Assembly: GCA_945910225.1 (NCBI GenBank)
Contig: CAMDYG010000006.1
Span: 1 to 64,000, forward strand
DNA from: an uncultured Eubacterium sp.
GTDB taxonomy: Bacteria; Bacillota; Clostridia; Lachnospirales; Lachnospiraceae
Length of the DNA: 64,000 nt
Direction of reading: 5' to 3'
Part shown: in pieces, positions 47,886-56,111 of the stretch
How the letters are laid out: each line of letters starts with the position of its first letter
Position numbering within the stretch: position 1 is the stretch's first letter
The notes under the pieces: model-generated
What the model was told of the DNA's origin: nothing
The model's database searches: none
What the model saw: the letters and a program-made list of their open reading frames with translations, nothing else
Program-made: the position numbers and the translations under genes

Positions 47886-47921
47886 GAGAGCTGTTCTGAC
47901 ATTTGTCAGAGCGGCTCTTTT
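47886..47921 (+). terminator. Terminator of the pectinesterase gene
   Basis: AGAGCTGTTCTGAC pairs with GTCAGAGCGGCTCT (G-U pairs) around ATTT, followed by TTTT. Confidence 0.85.
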
Positions 47922-47923
47922 GC

Positions 47924-47952
47924 TTGCGAAACAGAAGATGTCGTGATAAAGT
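47924..47952 (+). promoter_or_regulatory. Possible promoter of pth-mfd
   Basis: TTGCGA, 17 bp, TAAAGT, 34 bp before the pth start. Confidence 0.45.
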
Positions 47953-47986
47953 GTTCACATAAAACAGATTTAGTGAGGAAATAGAT

Positions 47987-48547
47987 ATGTATATTATTGC
48001 AGGACTGGGAAATCCAGGTAAAGAATATATGGGAACCAGACATAACGCAGGATTTTCAGTAATAGACGAGCTTGCGGATAAATATAATATAAGTGTGGAT
48101 ACAGCAAAGCACAAAGGTCTTATTGGAAAAGGTGTAATAGCAGGACAGAAAGTAATTCTTGTTAAGCCTATGACATATATGAATAATTCAGGTGAGTGTA
48201 TAAGAGAAGTAATGGATTATTACAAATGTGACATAGATGATTTTCTTGTTATATTCGATGACATAAGTCTTGATGTAGGAAAGTTAAGACTTCGTGCCAA
48301 GGGAAGTGCCGGAGGGCACAATGGAATCAAGAGTATAATAGCTCATCTTGGAAGTGATAGATTCAAGAGAATAAAGTTCGGGGTTGGGGACAAGCCTAAG
48401 AACTGGGATCTTGCAGACTGGGTGCTTGGAAAGTTTCCTACAGAGGAATATGAAACATTAAGAGAGGCCAATAAGAAAGCCTGTGAAGCTGTAGAGTGCA
48501 TACTTTCAGAAGGAATTGAAAGTGGTATGAATAAGTATAACGGATAA
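47987..48547 (+). CDS. pth: Peptidyl-tRNA hydrolase
   Basis: A 186-residue enzyme that frees tRNA from stalled peptidyl-tRNA. 'AGLGNPGKEYMGTRHNAGF' contains the catalytic His. 'KPMTYMNNSGE', 'FDDISLDVGKLRLRAKGSAGGHNGIKSI' and 'FKRIKFGVG' complete the signature. GTGAGGAAA precedes the ATG. mfd follows 13 bp downstream, as in many Firmicutes. Confidence 0.98.
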   Translation: MYIIAGLGNPGKEYMGTRHNAGFSVIDELADKYNISVDTAKHKGLIGKGVIAGQKVILVKPMTYMNNSGECIREVMDYYKCDIDDFLVIFDDISLDVGKLRLRAKGSAGGHNGIKSIIAHLGSDRFKRIKFGVGDKPKNWDLADWVLGKFPTEEYETLREANKKACEAVECILSEGIESGMNKYNG

Positions 48548-48560
48548 CTGGTGGTATAAT

Positions 48561-51500
48561 ATGAAAGCAATATTTGAGCCGGTGTATAATACAGCCGGGG
48601 TTGAACAACTTAATAAAGAGCTTGCTAAAGATGGTGGCAGAACAGTAATGGTAAGTGGCTGTATTGACACGCAGAAACTGCATTTTTCAAGTGCTATAGC
48701 CAGCAATTATAACTTCCAGCTTGTTATAACCAGTGATGAGAGCAAAGCAAGGGATATGGCTGAGGATGCCAGATTCTTTAATGGTGGTAATGTAATGTAC
48801 TATCCTGCAAAGGATGTAATATTCTATAATGCAGATGTTCAGGGACGACAGATTGCCGGAGAGCGAATCCGATGTATAGCAGCCATAATTGACAGATTGA
48901 AAGAATCGGACATTGGAGATAAGGTGGACGTGGCTGCTGGGAATGTAGCAGACGGACCACTTACGATAGTGACTACCATTGACGGAATATCGGATATGCT
49001 TCTGCCAATTGACAGATTTAAGAAGGCAGTTATTAATCTTAAGAATGGTGATATTCTTGATGTAGAGGATATGGCAAAGAAGCTGACAGCCATGGGATTT
49101 GAGAGATTCGGAATGGTTGAAGCAAAAGGCCAGTTTGCAATAAGAGGCGGAATAATAGATATATTCTCATATACAGATGAAGCTCCTGTGAGAATTGAGT
49201 TGTGGGACGATGAGATAGATTCGATAAGGGCATTTGACGTAGACAGCCAGCGTTCAATAGAGAACTATAAGAGTTATACAGTATTTCCTGCAACAGAGTT
49301 TCTTTTCACAGAGGATGAGATAGAGCAGGGAATTGAAAAAATCAGACATGAAAAAGATGAACAGATGAAGCTGTTCGGGGTAGATAAAAGAAAGCGTACC
49401 AAGGAACAGATAGAGGCAGGCAATCATCTTAACAGAATGTTTGATGATGCATTAAGGACAGGAGATTACAGCAAATTCATATATACATTTGCAGACAGAG
49501 TGAGTAGTCTGGCAGAGTATTTCCCAAAGGGAGATACTCTTATTGTCGTGGATGAACCGGCAAGACTTAAGGAACACAGCGACATGACTTTCTATGAGTA
49601 TAGTGAGAGTATGAAGAACAGATTAGAAAGCGGATATGTGCTTCCAAGCCAGACACATATGTTTATGGATATGGAGACGGCCGTTCTTTCCATGAACGGA
49701 CATAAGCAGCTTGTGCTGACAACGCTTGATTATACACCTGAATTCTTTGGGATAGATTATTCAATGCATATTGAGGCGAGAAGCATAAGTTCATATAACA
49801 ACAGTTTTGAATATCTTTCAGATGATATAAGAAAGTACAAACGAAACAAATATGCAGTTCTTCTTGTATGCAGCTCAAGAACGAGAGCGAACAGAATTGT
49901 TGATGACCTTGGAAGACTTGGAATAGAGAGCTTTTATACAGAGGACAGCAACAAGTCTATGGCAGACGGTCTTGTAATGGTTACTTACGGAAGTCTTCAC
50001 AGGGGATTTGAGTATCCGCTGCAGGGATTTGTGTGCATTGCCGAGAATGATATATTTACGGAAAAGAAGCGTAAGAGAGTCAAGAAGAAGGAGTATGACG
50101 GCAAGAATATAGCCGGCTTTAATGAACTTAATATTGGCGATTATGTTGTTCATGAGAATTATGGTATAGGTCAGTACAAAGGTATTGAAAAGATTACTGT
50201 TGAAGGTGTTGAGAAGGATTATATCAAGATATCTTACGCTGATAACAGCAACCTGTATGTGCTTGCAACACAGCTTGATCGTCTGCAGAAGTTTGCAGGT
50301 TCCGATGTAGAGAAGAAGCCTAAGCTTAACAAGCTTGGCGGTACAGAGTGGGGCAAGACTAAGTCAAAGGTTCACTCAGCTGTTGAGGAGGTGGCTAAGG
50401 ACCTTGTCGAGCTGTATGCTACAAGACAGAGGATTGAAGGGTACCAGTTTGGTCCTGATACAGTATGGCAGCAGGAATTTGAGGAAATGTTTCCTTATGA
50501 GGAGACAACCGACCAGTTAAATGCGATAGAAGATACCAAGCACGACATGGAAAGTCGCAGGGTAATGGACAGACTTATATGCGGAGATGTTGGATATGGT
50601 AAGACAGAGGTTGCGATAAGAGCAGCATTTAAGGCGGTTCAGGAAGGAAAGCAGGTTGCATATCTTGTGCCAACGACAGTACTTGCAAGCCAGCATTTTA
50701 CCACATTTGAACAGAGAATGAAGGACTTCCCGGTTACAGTAGCCCAGTTGTCAAGCTTCAGAACTTCGGCACAGAATAAAGAGACAGTCGAGGAACTCAA
50801 GAAGGGCATGGTTGATATTGTAATAGGTACACATAGGCTCCTTTCTAAGGATGTGGTGTTTAAGGATCTGGGACTTCTTATTATTGATGAGGAACAGCGT
50901 TTTGGAGTTACACACAAGGAGAAGATTAAGAAGTTAAAGAACAATGTTGATGTGCTTACGCTGAGCGCTACGCCTATTCCAAGGACTCTTCACATGAGTC
51001 TGGCAGGAATCAGGGATATGAGCGTTCTTGAAGAACCACCGGTTGACCGGGTTCCGATACAGACTTTCGTTACAGAGCATAATGACGAGATGATAAGAGA
51101 GGCAATCACAAGGGAGCTTGCCAGAAATGGCCAGGTCTACTATGTATATAACCGGGTAAGAAGTATAGACGAGGCTGCAGCGCATATTCAGGAACTTGTT
51201 CCAGATGCAAATGTGGCATATGCTCATGGTCAGATGGACAAACGCGAACTTGAGAAGATAATGTGTGAGTTTGTCAATGGTGAGATAGATGTGTTGGTAT
51301 CAACGACTATAATAGAAACAGGTATGGATATATCTAACTGTAACACAATGATAATTGAAGATGCAGACAGATTCGGACTTTCTCAGCTTTATCAGCTCAG
51401 AGGAAGAGTTGGCAGAAGTTCAAGGACAGCGTATGCATTTTTATTGTATAGAAGAGATAAGGTGCTGACAGAGGTAGCGGAGAAGCGACTCAGTGCAATC

Positions 51501-52184
51501 AGAGAATTTGCTGATTTTGGTTCGGGATTCAAGATTGCCATGAAAGACCTGGAAATCCGTGGAGCAGGTAATGTACTTGGAAACAGCCAGCATGGACACA
51601 TGGCAGCTGTCGGATATGATCTCTACTGCAAAATGCTTAATCAGGCGGTTAATAATCTTAAGGGAATTAAGAACGAGTATGAGTTCGAGACAACAATAGA
51701 TGTTGATGTAGATGCATATATTCCGGCAACATATATCAAGAGCGAGTACCAGAAACTTGATATATATAAGAGAATTGCAGCCCTTGAGAATATGGATGAA
51801 TTGTCAGATATGAAAGACGAGTTGTCAGACAGATATGGAAGTGTACCATCATGCGCCGATAACCTGCTTATGATTGCACTTATTAAGTCTAAGGCACATA
51901 AACTTGGACTCATAGAGATTAAAGGCGGTGTGGTGCATCAGGAATCTGGTGCTGCGGTATGGCGCACAGTAATGACAGTGTATCCTAAGGCTGAGTTGGA
52001 CCCGGATGCGCTTAAACAGCTTATCAAGGACTATGGTGGTTCACTACAGATGAGGATGAATGCCAATCCAGCGATAATATGGACTGTGACCAAGAAAAAA
52101 TTCACTAATGCGAAAGAGTATCTTAAGGGGCTTAATGCGTTGATGGATGTATTTACGGAAAAGCTGATTTCAAATAATAAATGA
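48561..52184 (+). CDS. mfd: Transcription-repair coupling factor Mfd
   Basis: A 1207-residue translocase that removes stalled RNA polymerase and recruits UvrAB. It has a UvrB-homology N-terminus ('ARFFNGGNVMYYPAKDVIFYN'), a CarD-like RNAP-interaction domain ('GDYVVHENYGIGQYKGI') and RecG-like helicase motors. Motifs are GDVGYGKTEVAIRAAF, DEEQRFGV, 'LSATPIPRTL' and 'GRVGRS'. The TRCF C-terminal domain follows. Full length. The start has only a weak GGTGG site, and pth lies 13 bp upstream. Confidence 0.98.
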   Translation: MKAIFEPVYNTAGVEQLNKELAKDGGRTVMVSGCIDTQKLHFSSAIASNYNFQLVITSDESKARDMAEDARFFNGGNVMYYPAKDVIFYNADVQGRQIAGERIRCIAAIIDRLKESDIGDKVDVAAGNVADGPLTIVTTIDGISDMLLPIDRFKKAVINLKNGDILDVEDMAKKLTAMGFERFGMVEAKGQFAIRGGIIDIFSYTDEAPVRIELWDDEIDSIRAFDVDSQRSIENYKSYTVFPATEFLFTEDEIEQGIEKIRHEKDEQMKLFGVDKRKRTKEQIEAGNHLNRMFDDALRTGDYSKFIYTFADRVSSLAEYFPKGDTLIVVDEPARLKEHSDMTFYEYSESMKNRLESGYVLPSQTHMFMDMETAVLSMNGHKQLVLTTLDYTPEFFGIDYSMHIEARSISSYNNSFEYLSDDIRKYKRNKYAVLLVCSSRTRANRIVDDLGRLGIESFYTEDSNKSMADGLVMVTYGSLHRGFEYPLQGFVCIAENDIFTEKKRKRVKKKEYDGKNIAGFNELNIGDYVVHENYGIGQYKGIEKITVEGVEKDYIKISYADNSNLYVLATQLDRLQKFAGSDVEKKPKLNKLGGTEWGKTKSKVHSAVEEVAKDLVELYATRQRIEGYQFGPDTVWQQEFEEMFPYEETTDQLNAIEDTKHDMESRRVMDRLICGDVGYGKTEVAIRAAFKAVQEGKQVAYLVPTTVLASQHFTTFEQRMKDFPVTVAQLSSFRTSAQNKETVEELKKGMVDIVIGTHRLLSKDVVFKDLGLLIIDEEQRFGVTHKEKIKKLKNNVDVLTLSATPIPRTLHMSLAGIRDMSVLEEPPVDRVPIQTFVTEHNDEMIREAITRELARNGQVYYVYNRVRSIDEAAAHIQELVPDANVAYAHGQMDKRELEKIMCEFVNGEIDVLVSTTIIETGMDISNCNTMIIEDADRFGLSQLYQLRGRVGRSSRTAYAFLLYRRDKVLTEVAEKRLSAIREFADFGSGFKIAMKDLEIRGAGNVLGNSQHGHMAAVGYDLYCKMLNQAVNNLKGIKNEYEFETTIDVDVDAYIPATYIKSEYQKLDIYKRIAALENMDELSDMKDELSDRYGSVPSCADNLLMIALIKSKAHKLGLIEIKGGVVHQESGAAVWRTVMTVYPKAELDPDALKQLIKDYGGSLQMRMNANPAIIWTVTKKKFTNAKEYLKGLNALMDVFTEKLISNNK

Positions 52185-52202
52185 AGCATTGTGTCATATT
52201 AT

Positions 52203-52229
52203 CTAATCAGGTAAAAGAAAACTGATTAG
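52203..52229. repeat. Inverted repeat CTAATCAG-N11-CTGATTAG after mfd
   Basis: Perfect 8-bp arms lie 18 bp after the mfd stop. No T run follows, so it is not a classic terminator; it could be a protein site or weak hairpin. Confidence 0.4.
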
Positions 52230-52322
52230 TAGGCAAACAGGGGCTTGACGGGGATATTATTTAATAGTGGGGTAAAATTTTTTAGATAGAACAGAAGATG
52301 AATAAAAAACTCATATCAACAG

Positions 52323-52389
52323 TTGACAACCTCGGCAGATGTGTTATAATTCAAAACAGTTTAGCACTTTAAAGCGTTACGCTTTAAAG
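52323..52389 (+). promoter_or_regulatory. Promoter and leader hairpin of the aldolase-like gene
   Basis: TTGACA, a 16-bp spacer and TATAAT (52345-52350). Starting about 10 bp after the predicted transcription start is a perfect 10-bp hairpin CTTTAAAGCG-TTA-CGCTTTAAAG (52367-52389). The leader continues to AGGAGGAAA before ATG 52417. Confidence 0.75.
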
Positions 52390-52416
52390 CATGTTATTAT
52401 TAGGAGGAAACAGGTT

Positions 52417-53397
52417 ATGGCAGAAAACAGGGGTAATTTGACATCATACAGACCAGACATCAAGGTTATGGACTGTACATTAAGAGATGGAGGTCTTGTA
52501 AATAATTTTGAATTCACGGATGAGTTCGTTAAAGACCTTTACGAAGCTAATGTGGCAGCAGGCGTTGATTATATGGAATTCGGATATAAGGCTGATAAAG
52601 ATATATTTGATGAGAAAGAGTTTGGAAAGTGGAAGTTCTGTAAAGAAGAAGATATCAGGGCTATCGTTGGAGAGAATGATACACCGCTTAAGATATCAGT
52701 TATGGCAGATGTCGGAAGAACTAATATTAAGAGAGATATTCCACCTAAGTCAGAGTCAGTTGTCGACATGGTAAGAGTTGCTACCTATATTAATACAATT
52801 CCAGCTGCTATTGAGATGGCTAACTACTGTTCAGACATGGGATATGAGGTTACAGTCAATATCATGGCAATATCAACAGCAGGGGAGAATGAATTAGATC
52901 TTGCATTAGAGCTTCTTGCTTCGCAGAGCAAGGCACAGTATATATATCTTGTTGACAGCTATGGTTCATTATATCCAGAACAGATAAGAAGACTTGCTGA
53001 CAAATATATCAAGATTGCGGAAAAGTATGGAAAGAGCGTTGGTATTCATGCGCATAACAACCAGCAGCTTGCATTTGCCAATACAATTGAGGCATGTTCG
53101 ATTGGTGTAAGCCTTCTTGATGCAACTGTAAGCGGAATGGGAAGAGGAGCAGGCAACTGTTATTCAGAATTGTTGTTAGGTTTCTTAAGAAATCCTAAGT
53201 TCAATATAGTTCCAGTACTTAAGTTCATTGAGAAGCACATGGTTCCACTTAAGGCATCAGGTGTTGTATGGGGATGTGATGTACAGTACATGCTTACTGG
53301 CCAGACTAACCAGCATCCAAGAACAGCAATTGCATTTACTAAGGCAGAAAGAACCGATTATGCTAAATATTACACAGAAATTACTGGAGATGAGTAA
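52417..53397 (+). CDS. DRE-TIM metallolyase / 4-hydroxy-2-oxovalerate aldolase-like protein
   Basis: A 326-residue TIM barrel: 'IKVMDCTLRDGGLVNNFEF' (DRE-like signature), 'MEFGYK', 'HAHNNQQLAFANTIEACSIGVSLLDATVSGMGRGAGN' with metal-binding His residues and the conserved GxGRGAGN. It belongs to the HMG-CoA lyase/isopropylmalate synthase/aldolase superfamily, but which reaction it runs is unclear. ATG 52417 is chosen for AGGAGGAAA; the track start at 52339 lies in the promoter. ilvE follows with its own promoter, so a keto-acid or amino-acid link is possible. Confidence 0.8.
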   Translation: MAENRGNLTSYRPDIKVMDCTLRDGGLVNNFEFTDEFVKDLYEANVAAGVDYMEFGYKADKDIFDEKEFGKWKFCKEEDIRAIVGENDTPLKISVMADVGRTNIKRDIPPKSESVVDMVRVATYINTIPAAIEMANYCSDMGYEVTVNIMAISTAGENELDLALELLASQSKAQYIYLVDSYGSLYPEQIRRLADKYIKIAEKYGKSVGIHAHNNQQLAFANTIEACSIGVSLLDATVSGMGRGAGNCYSELLLGFLRNPKFNIVPVLKFIEKHMVPLKASGVVWGCDVQYMLTGQTNQHPRTAIAFTKAERTDYAKYYTEITGDE

Positions 53398-53404
53398 TGA
53401 AATG

Positions 53405-53433
53405 TTGACATGGCATTTTTAAGAGCGTAAAAT
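53405..53433 (+). promoter_or_regulatory. Promoter of ilvE
   Basis: TTGACA, 17 bp, TAAAAT; leader of about 55 nt. Confidence 0.75.
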
Positions 53434-53495
53434 ATTTTCAAAATCGTGTAAAGCATTTTTACATCGGTATCTTTAGATGAAAGGAAGTACTAACA

Positions 53496-54521
53496 ATGGA
53501 AAAGAAGAATATTGATTGGTCAAGCCTTGGCTTTGGTTATGTTAAGACTGACAAGAGATTCGTAGCCAACTATAAAGATGGCGCATGGGATAACGGAACA
53601 CTTACAGAGGATGACAAGGTTGTCATTAACGAGTGCGCAGGTGTCCTTCAGTATGCACAGACATGTTTTGAAGGTCTTAAAGCTTATACAACAGAGGATG
53701 GTCACATTGTTATGTTCCGCCCAGATCTGAATGCAGCAAGAATGAAAGATTCATGTGAGAGACTTGAGATGCCAGTTTACCCAGAAGATAAGTGGGTAGA
53801 GGCAGTTGCTAAGACAGTAGAAGCTAATGCAGCATGGGTACCACCTTTTGGTTCAGGTGCTACACTTTATGTCCGTCCATATATGTTCGGAAGCAACCCT
53901 GTTATCGGAGTTAAGCCTGCTGATGAATATCAGTTCAGAATACTTACAACTCCAGTAGGTCCTTATTTCAAGGGGGGCGCTAAGCCTATTACTATCAAGG
54001 TTTCAGATTTTGATAGAGCAGCACCACACGGAACAGGACATATCAAGGCTGGACTTAACTATGCGATGAGTTTACATGCAATTATGACAGCACATGAAGA
54101 AGGATTTGCAGAGAATATGTACCTTGACCCAGCAACAAGAACTAAGGTTGAGGAGACAGGTGGCGCTAACTTCATTTTCATCACTAAAGATGGTAAGTTC
54201 GTAACACCAAAGTCTAATTCAATTCTTCCATCAATCACACGCCGTTCATTAATGGTTGTTGCTAAGGAATACCTTGGATTAGAGGTTGAGGAAAGAGAAG
54301 TCCTCTTCGATGAAGTTAAGGATTTTGCAGAGTGTGGTCTTTGCGGTACAGCTGCAGTTATCTCACCAGTTGGTAAGATTAACGACCATGGCAAGGAAAT
54401 CTGCTTCCCAAGCGGAATGGAAAAGATGGGACCAACAATCCAGAAGCTCTATGATACATTAACAGGTATCCAGATGGGTAAGATTGAAGCTCCTAAGGGT
54501 TGGATTTATACAATCGCCTAA
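53496..54521 (+). CDS. ilvE: Branched-chain amino acid aminotransferase
   Basis: A 341-residue class IV PLP enzyme interconverting Val, Leu, Ile and their 2-keto acids. 'QTCFEGLKAYTTEDGHIVMFRPDLNAARM', 'YVRPYMFGSNP', 'HIKAGLNYAMSL' (PLP Lys), 'YLDPATRTKVEETGGANFIF' and 'ECGLCGTAAVISPVG' are typical. AAAGGAAG precedes the ATG, and a strong terminator follows. Confidence 0.97.
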   Translation: MEKKNIDWSSLGFGYVKTDKRFVANYKDGAWDNGTLTEDDKVVINECAGVLQYAQTCFEGLKAYTTEDGHIVMFRPDLNAARMKDSCERLEMPVYPEDKWVEAVAKTVEANAAWVPPFGSGATLYVRPYMFGSNPVIGVKPADEYQFRILTTPVGPYFKGGAKPITIKVSDFDRAAPHGTGHIKAGLNYAMSLHAIMTAHEEGFAENMYLDPATRTKVEETGGANFIFITKDGKFVTPKSNSILPSITRRSLMVVAKEYLGLEVEEREVLFDEVKDFAECGLCGTAAVISPVGKINDHGKEICFPSGMEKMGPTIQKLYDTLTGIQMGKIEAPKGWIYTIA

Positions 54522-54541
54522 TTTAATTATAAAGACACAGC

Positions 54542-54574
54542 TCGGTCTGGTGATTAAGCCAGACCGATTTTTTA
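54542..54574 (+). terminator. Terminator of ilvE
   Basis: TCGGTCTGG pairs with CCAGACCGA across an 8-nt loop, followed by TTTTTT. Confidence 0.94.
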
Positions 54575-54605
54575 ATTTTGTAAAGTGGATTTTTAGGTAA
54601 AAATG

Positions 54606-54614
54606 TGTTAATAT
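54606..54614 (+). promoter_or_regulatory. Possible extended -10 promoter of the 77-residue protein gene
   Basis: TGTTAATAT fits TGN-TAATAT, with a weak TGGATT 17 bp upstream of the hexamer. Confidence 0.35.
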
Positions 54615-54651
54615 ACTGACAAAACAGACGTTAGTAAAGAGGTGCAGCAAT

Positions 54652-54885
54652 ATGTCAGAAATCGGAACTAATGAACGTTTATTGCGTTCTGATGTAACAT
54701 TGGAAGAAAGCAGAAAGATAGAGAGAATACTCAGAAGAAATAATATATCGTATTTTGAAAAATGGAACTTCCATACAGGATTTTTTAAGTTCCTTAATAA
54801 TAGTAAGAATTCAAAATGTGATATTTATATACATATGGATTCATTTGACAAGGCAAAAGAAGTTCTTGAAGATATTAATAATTAA
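54652..54885 (+). CDS. Small protein of unknown function (77 aa)
   Basis: It has a credible ribosome site (AGAGGTG 8 bp upstream) and lies between two terminators as a single gene. The sequence has a charged N-terminus, a helix 'SRKIERILRRNNISYFEK', 'NSKCDIYIHMDSFDKAKEVLEDI'. The last part resembles the beta-alpha end of DUF2007-type signal proteins ('DKAKEVLED'), but the match is weak. No membrane segment or metal motif. Confidence 0.75.
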   Translation: MSEIGTNERLLRSDVTLEESRKIERILRRNNISYFEKWNFHTGFFKFLNNSKNSKCDIYIHMDSFDKAKEVLEDINN

Positions 54886-54910
54886 TGATAAAGAATATTA
54901 TATGTCTATT

Positions 54911-54946
54911 AAAAAAGGTTGAAGTGATTTACTTTAACCTTTTTTT
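54911..54946 (+). terminator. Terminator after the 77-residue protein gene
   Basis: AAAAAAGGTTGAAGT pairs with ACTTTAACCTTTTTT (one G-U) across a 5-nt loop. Confidence 0.93.
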
Positions 54947-54956
54947 GTGTTAAAAT
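54928..54956 (+). promoter_or_regulatory. Promoter of the phosphodiester glycosidase-like gene, overlapping the terminator
   Basis: TTTACT (inside the terminator hairpin), 17 bp, extended -10 TGT-TAAAAT, 34 bp before GTG 54991. Confidence 0.55.
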
Positions 54957-54990
54957 CTCATTTACTTTGGTACGAAAGGAATTAATAAAA

Positions 54991-56073
54991 GTGCAGGAAG
55001 ATGATTTAGAATTAGATTTGGAATTTCTGGATGATGATATCGACGAGCCAGCATCCGGAGACAATAAGAATAAAGGTACCATAAGCACTAAGAGGCGTAT
55101 AGGAAGAATATTTGCAAGAATAGGAATATGTCTTGGTACAACAATAGTACTGCTTCTTATAGGTTTACTTGGTGTTGTTCATATAGTAGAATTCGGTCCA
55201 TCCAAGACGGCAAGGAATCTGTTTGTTAATTCAGCTATGGAATCAAGTGCTGGTGGAATTCTCGTTACTCTGTTCTTTTCAGATGAGGAGATAGCACAGA
55301 TCAGGGCACTTAATTCTGTACAGAAGACAGATGAGGTCACAGATTCATCGCTCATATCAGATACATCTGAACTTACAGATGAAGAGAAGAATCTTATAGA
55401 GATTGTAGATATAGAGAAGGGCACATACAGAGGAAAGATGATGATAGTCAGGGATCCTTCAAGAGTGCTTGTAGGAATAAGCGGCGAATATGGCAGGGAC
55501 TGCAAGGGTCGTAAGGTTTCTGAGATAGCTGACAGTTATGGAGCAATTGCAGCGACTAATGCAGGAGGCTTTTATGATGCCGGAGGAGTTGGAACAGGAG
55601 GCGAACCTGATGGACTGGTAATATCAGAAGGTGAACTGAAATGGGGTGATCCTGGTACAACTTATGAGGTTATAGGAATTGATAATAACAACGTACTTGT
55701 TGTTGGAAATATGACTGCACAGGCGGCACTTGACAGAGGAGTAAGAGATGCAGTCAGCTTTGGACCAGTGCTTATTGTTAATGAAGAACCGGTCGAAGTT
55801 AATGGACGTGGAAGCGGACTTAATCCAAGAACTGCGATTGGGCAGAGAGAGGATGGAGCAATATTGCTTGCTGTAATAGATGGACGACAGGTAAACAGTC
55901 CAGGAGCTTCTTATTCAGATATAATAGATCTTATGCTTGAGTACGGAGCTGTCAATGCAGCTAATCTTGATGGTGGTTCATCATCACTTATGTATTACAA
56001 GGGTGAGTATATCAATAATTGTTCATCAATGTATGGACCAAGAGATTTACCAACAACAATAATTGTTAAATAA
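54991..56073 (+). CDS. Phosphodiester glycosidase-family (NAGPA-like) membrane-anchored protein
   Basis: A 360-residue protein. An acidic cytoplasmic N-terminus and a membrane helix ('IGICLGTTIVLLLIGLLGVVHIV') precede a linker and the NAGPA domain. The domain shows 'IAATNAGGFYD', 'PDGLVISEGELKWG', 'SFGPVLIVNEEP', 'NPRTAIGQREDGAILLAVIDGRQ' and 'GAVNAANLDGGSSSLMYY'. The NAGGF and LDGGSSS motifs carry the family active site. Such proteins act on sugar phosphodiesters in exopolysaccharide or teichoic-acid turnover. GTG 54991 is chosen for AAAGGAA 9 bp upstream; the track's TTG 54967 lacks a site. Confidence 0.88.
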   Translation: MQEDDLELDLEFLDDDIDEPASGDNKNKGTISTKRRIGRIFARIGICLGTTIVLLLIGLLGVVHIVEFGPSKTARNLFVNSAMESSAGGILVTLFFSDEEIAQIRALNSVQKTDEVTDSSLISDTSELTDEEKNLIEIVDIEKGTYRGKMMIVRDPSRVLVGISGEYGRDCKGRKVSEIADSYGAIAATNAGGFYDAGGVGTGGEPDGLVISEGELKWGDPGTTYEVIGIDNNNVLVVGNMTAQAALDRGVRDAVSFGPVLIVNEEPVEVNGRGSGLNPRTAIGQREDGAILLAVIDGRQVNSPGASYSDIIDLMLEYGAVNAANLDGGSSSLMYYKGEYINNCSSMYGPRDLPTTIIVK

Positions 56074-56111
56074 AGTGCTAGGATATAGTCCATGGTGGAC
56101 ATGGAGGAGTA

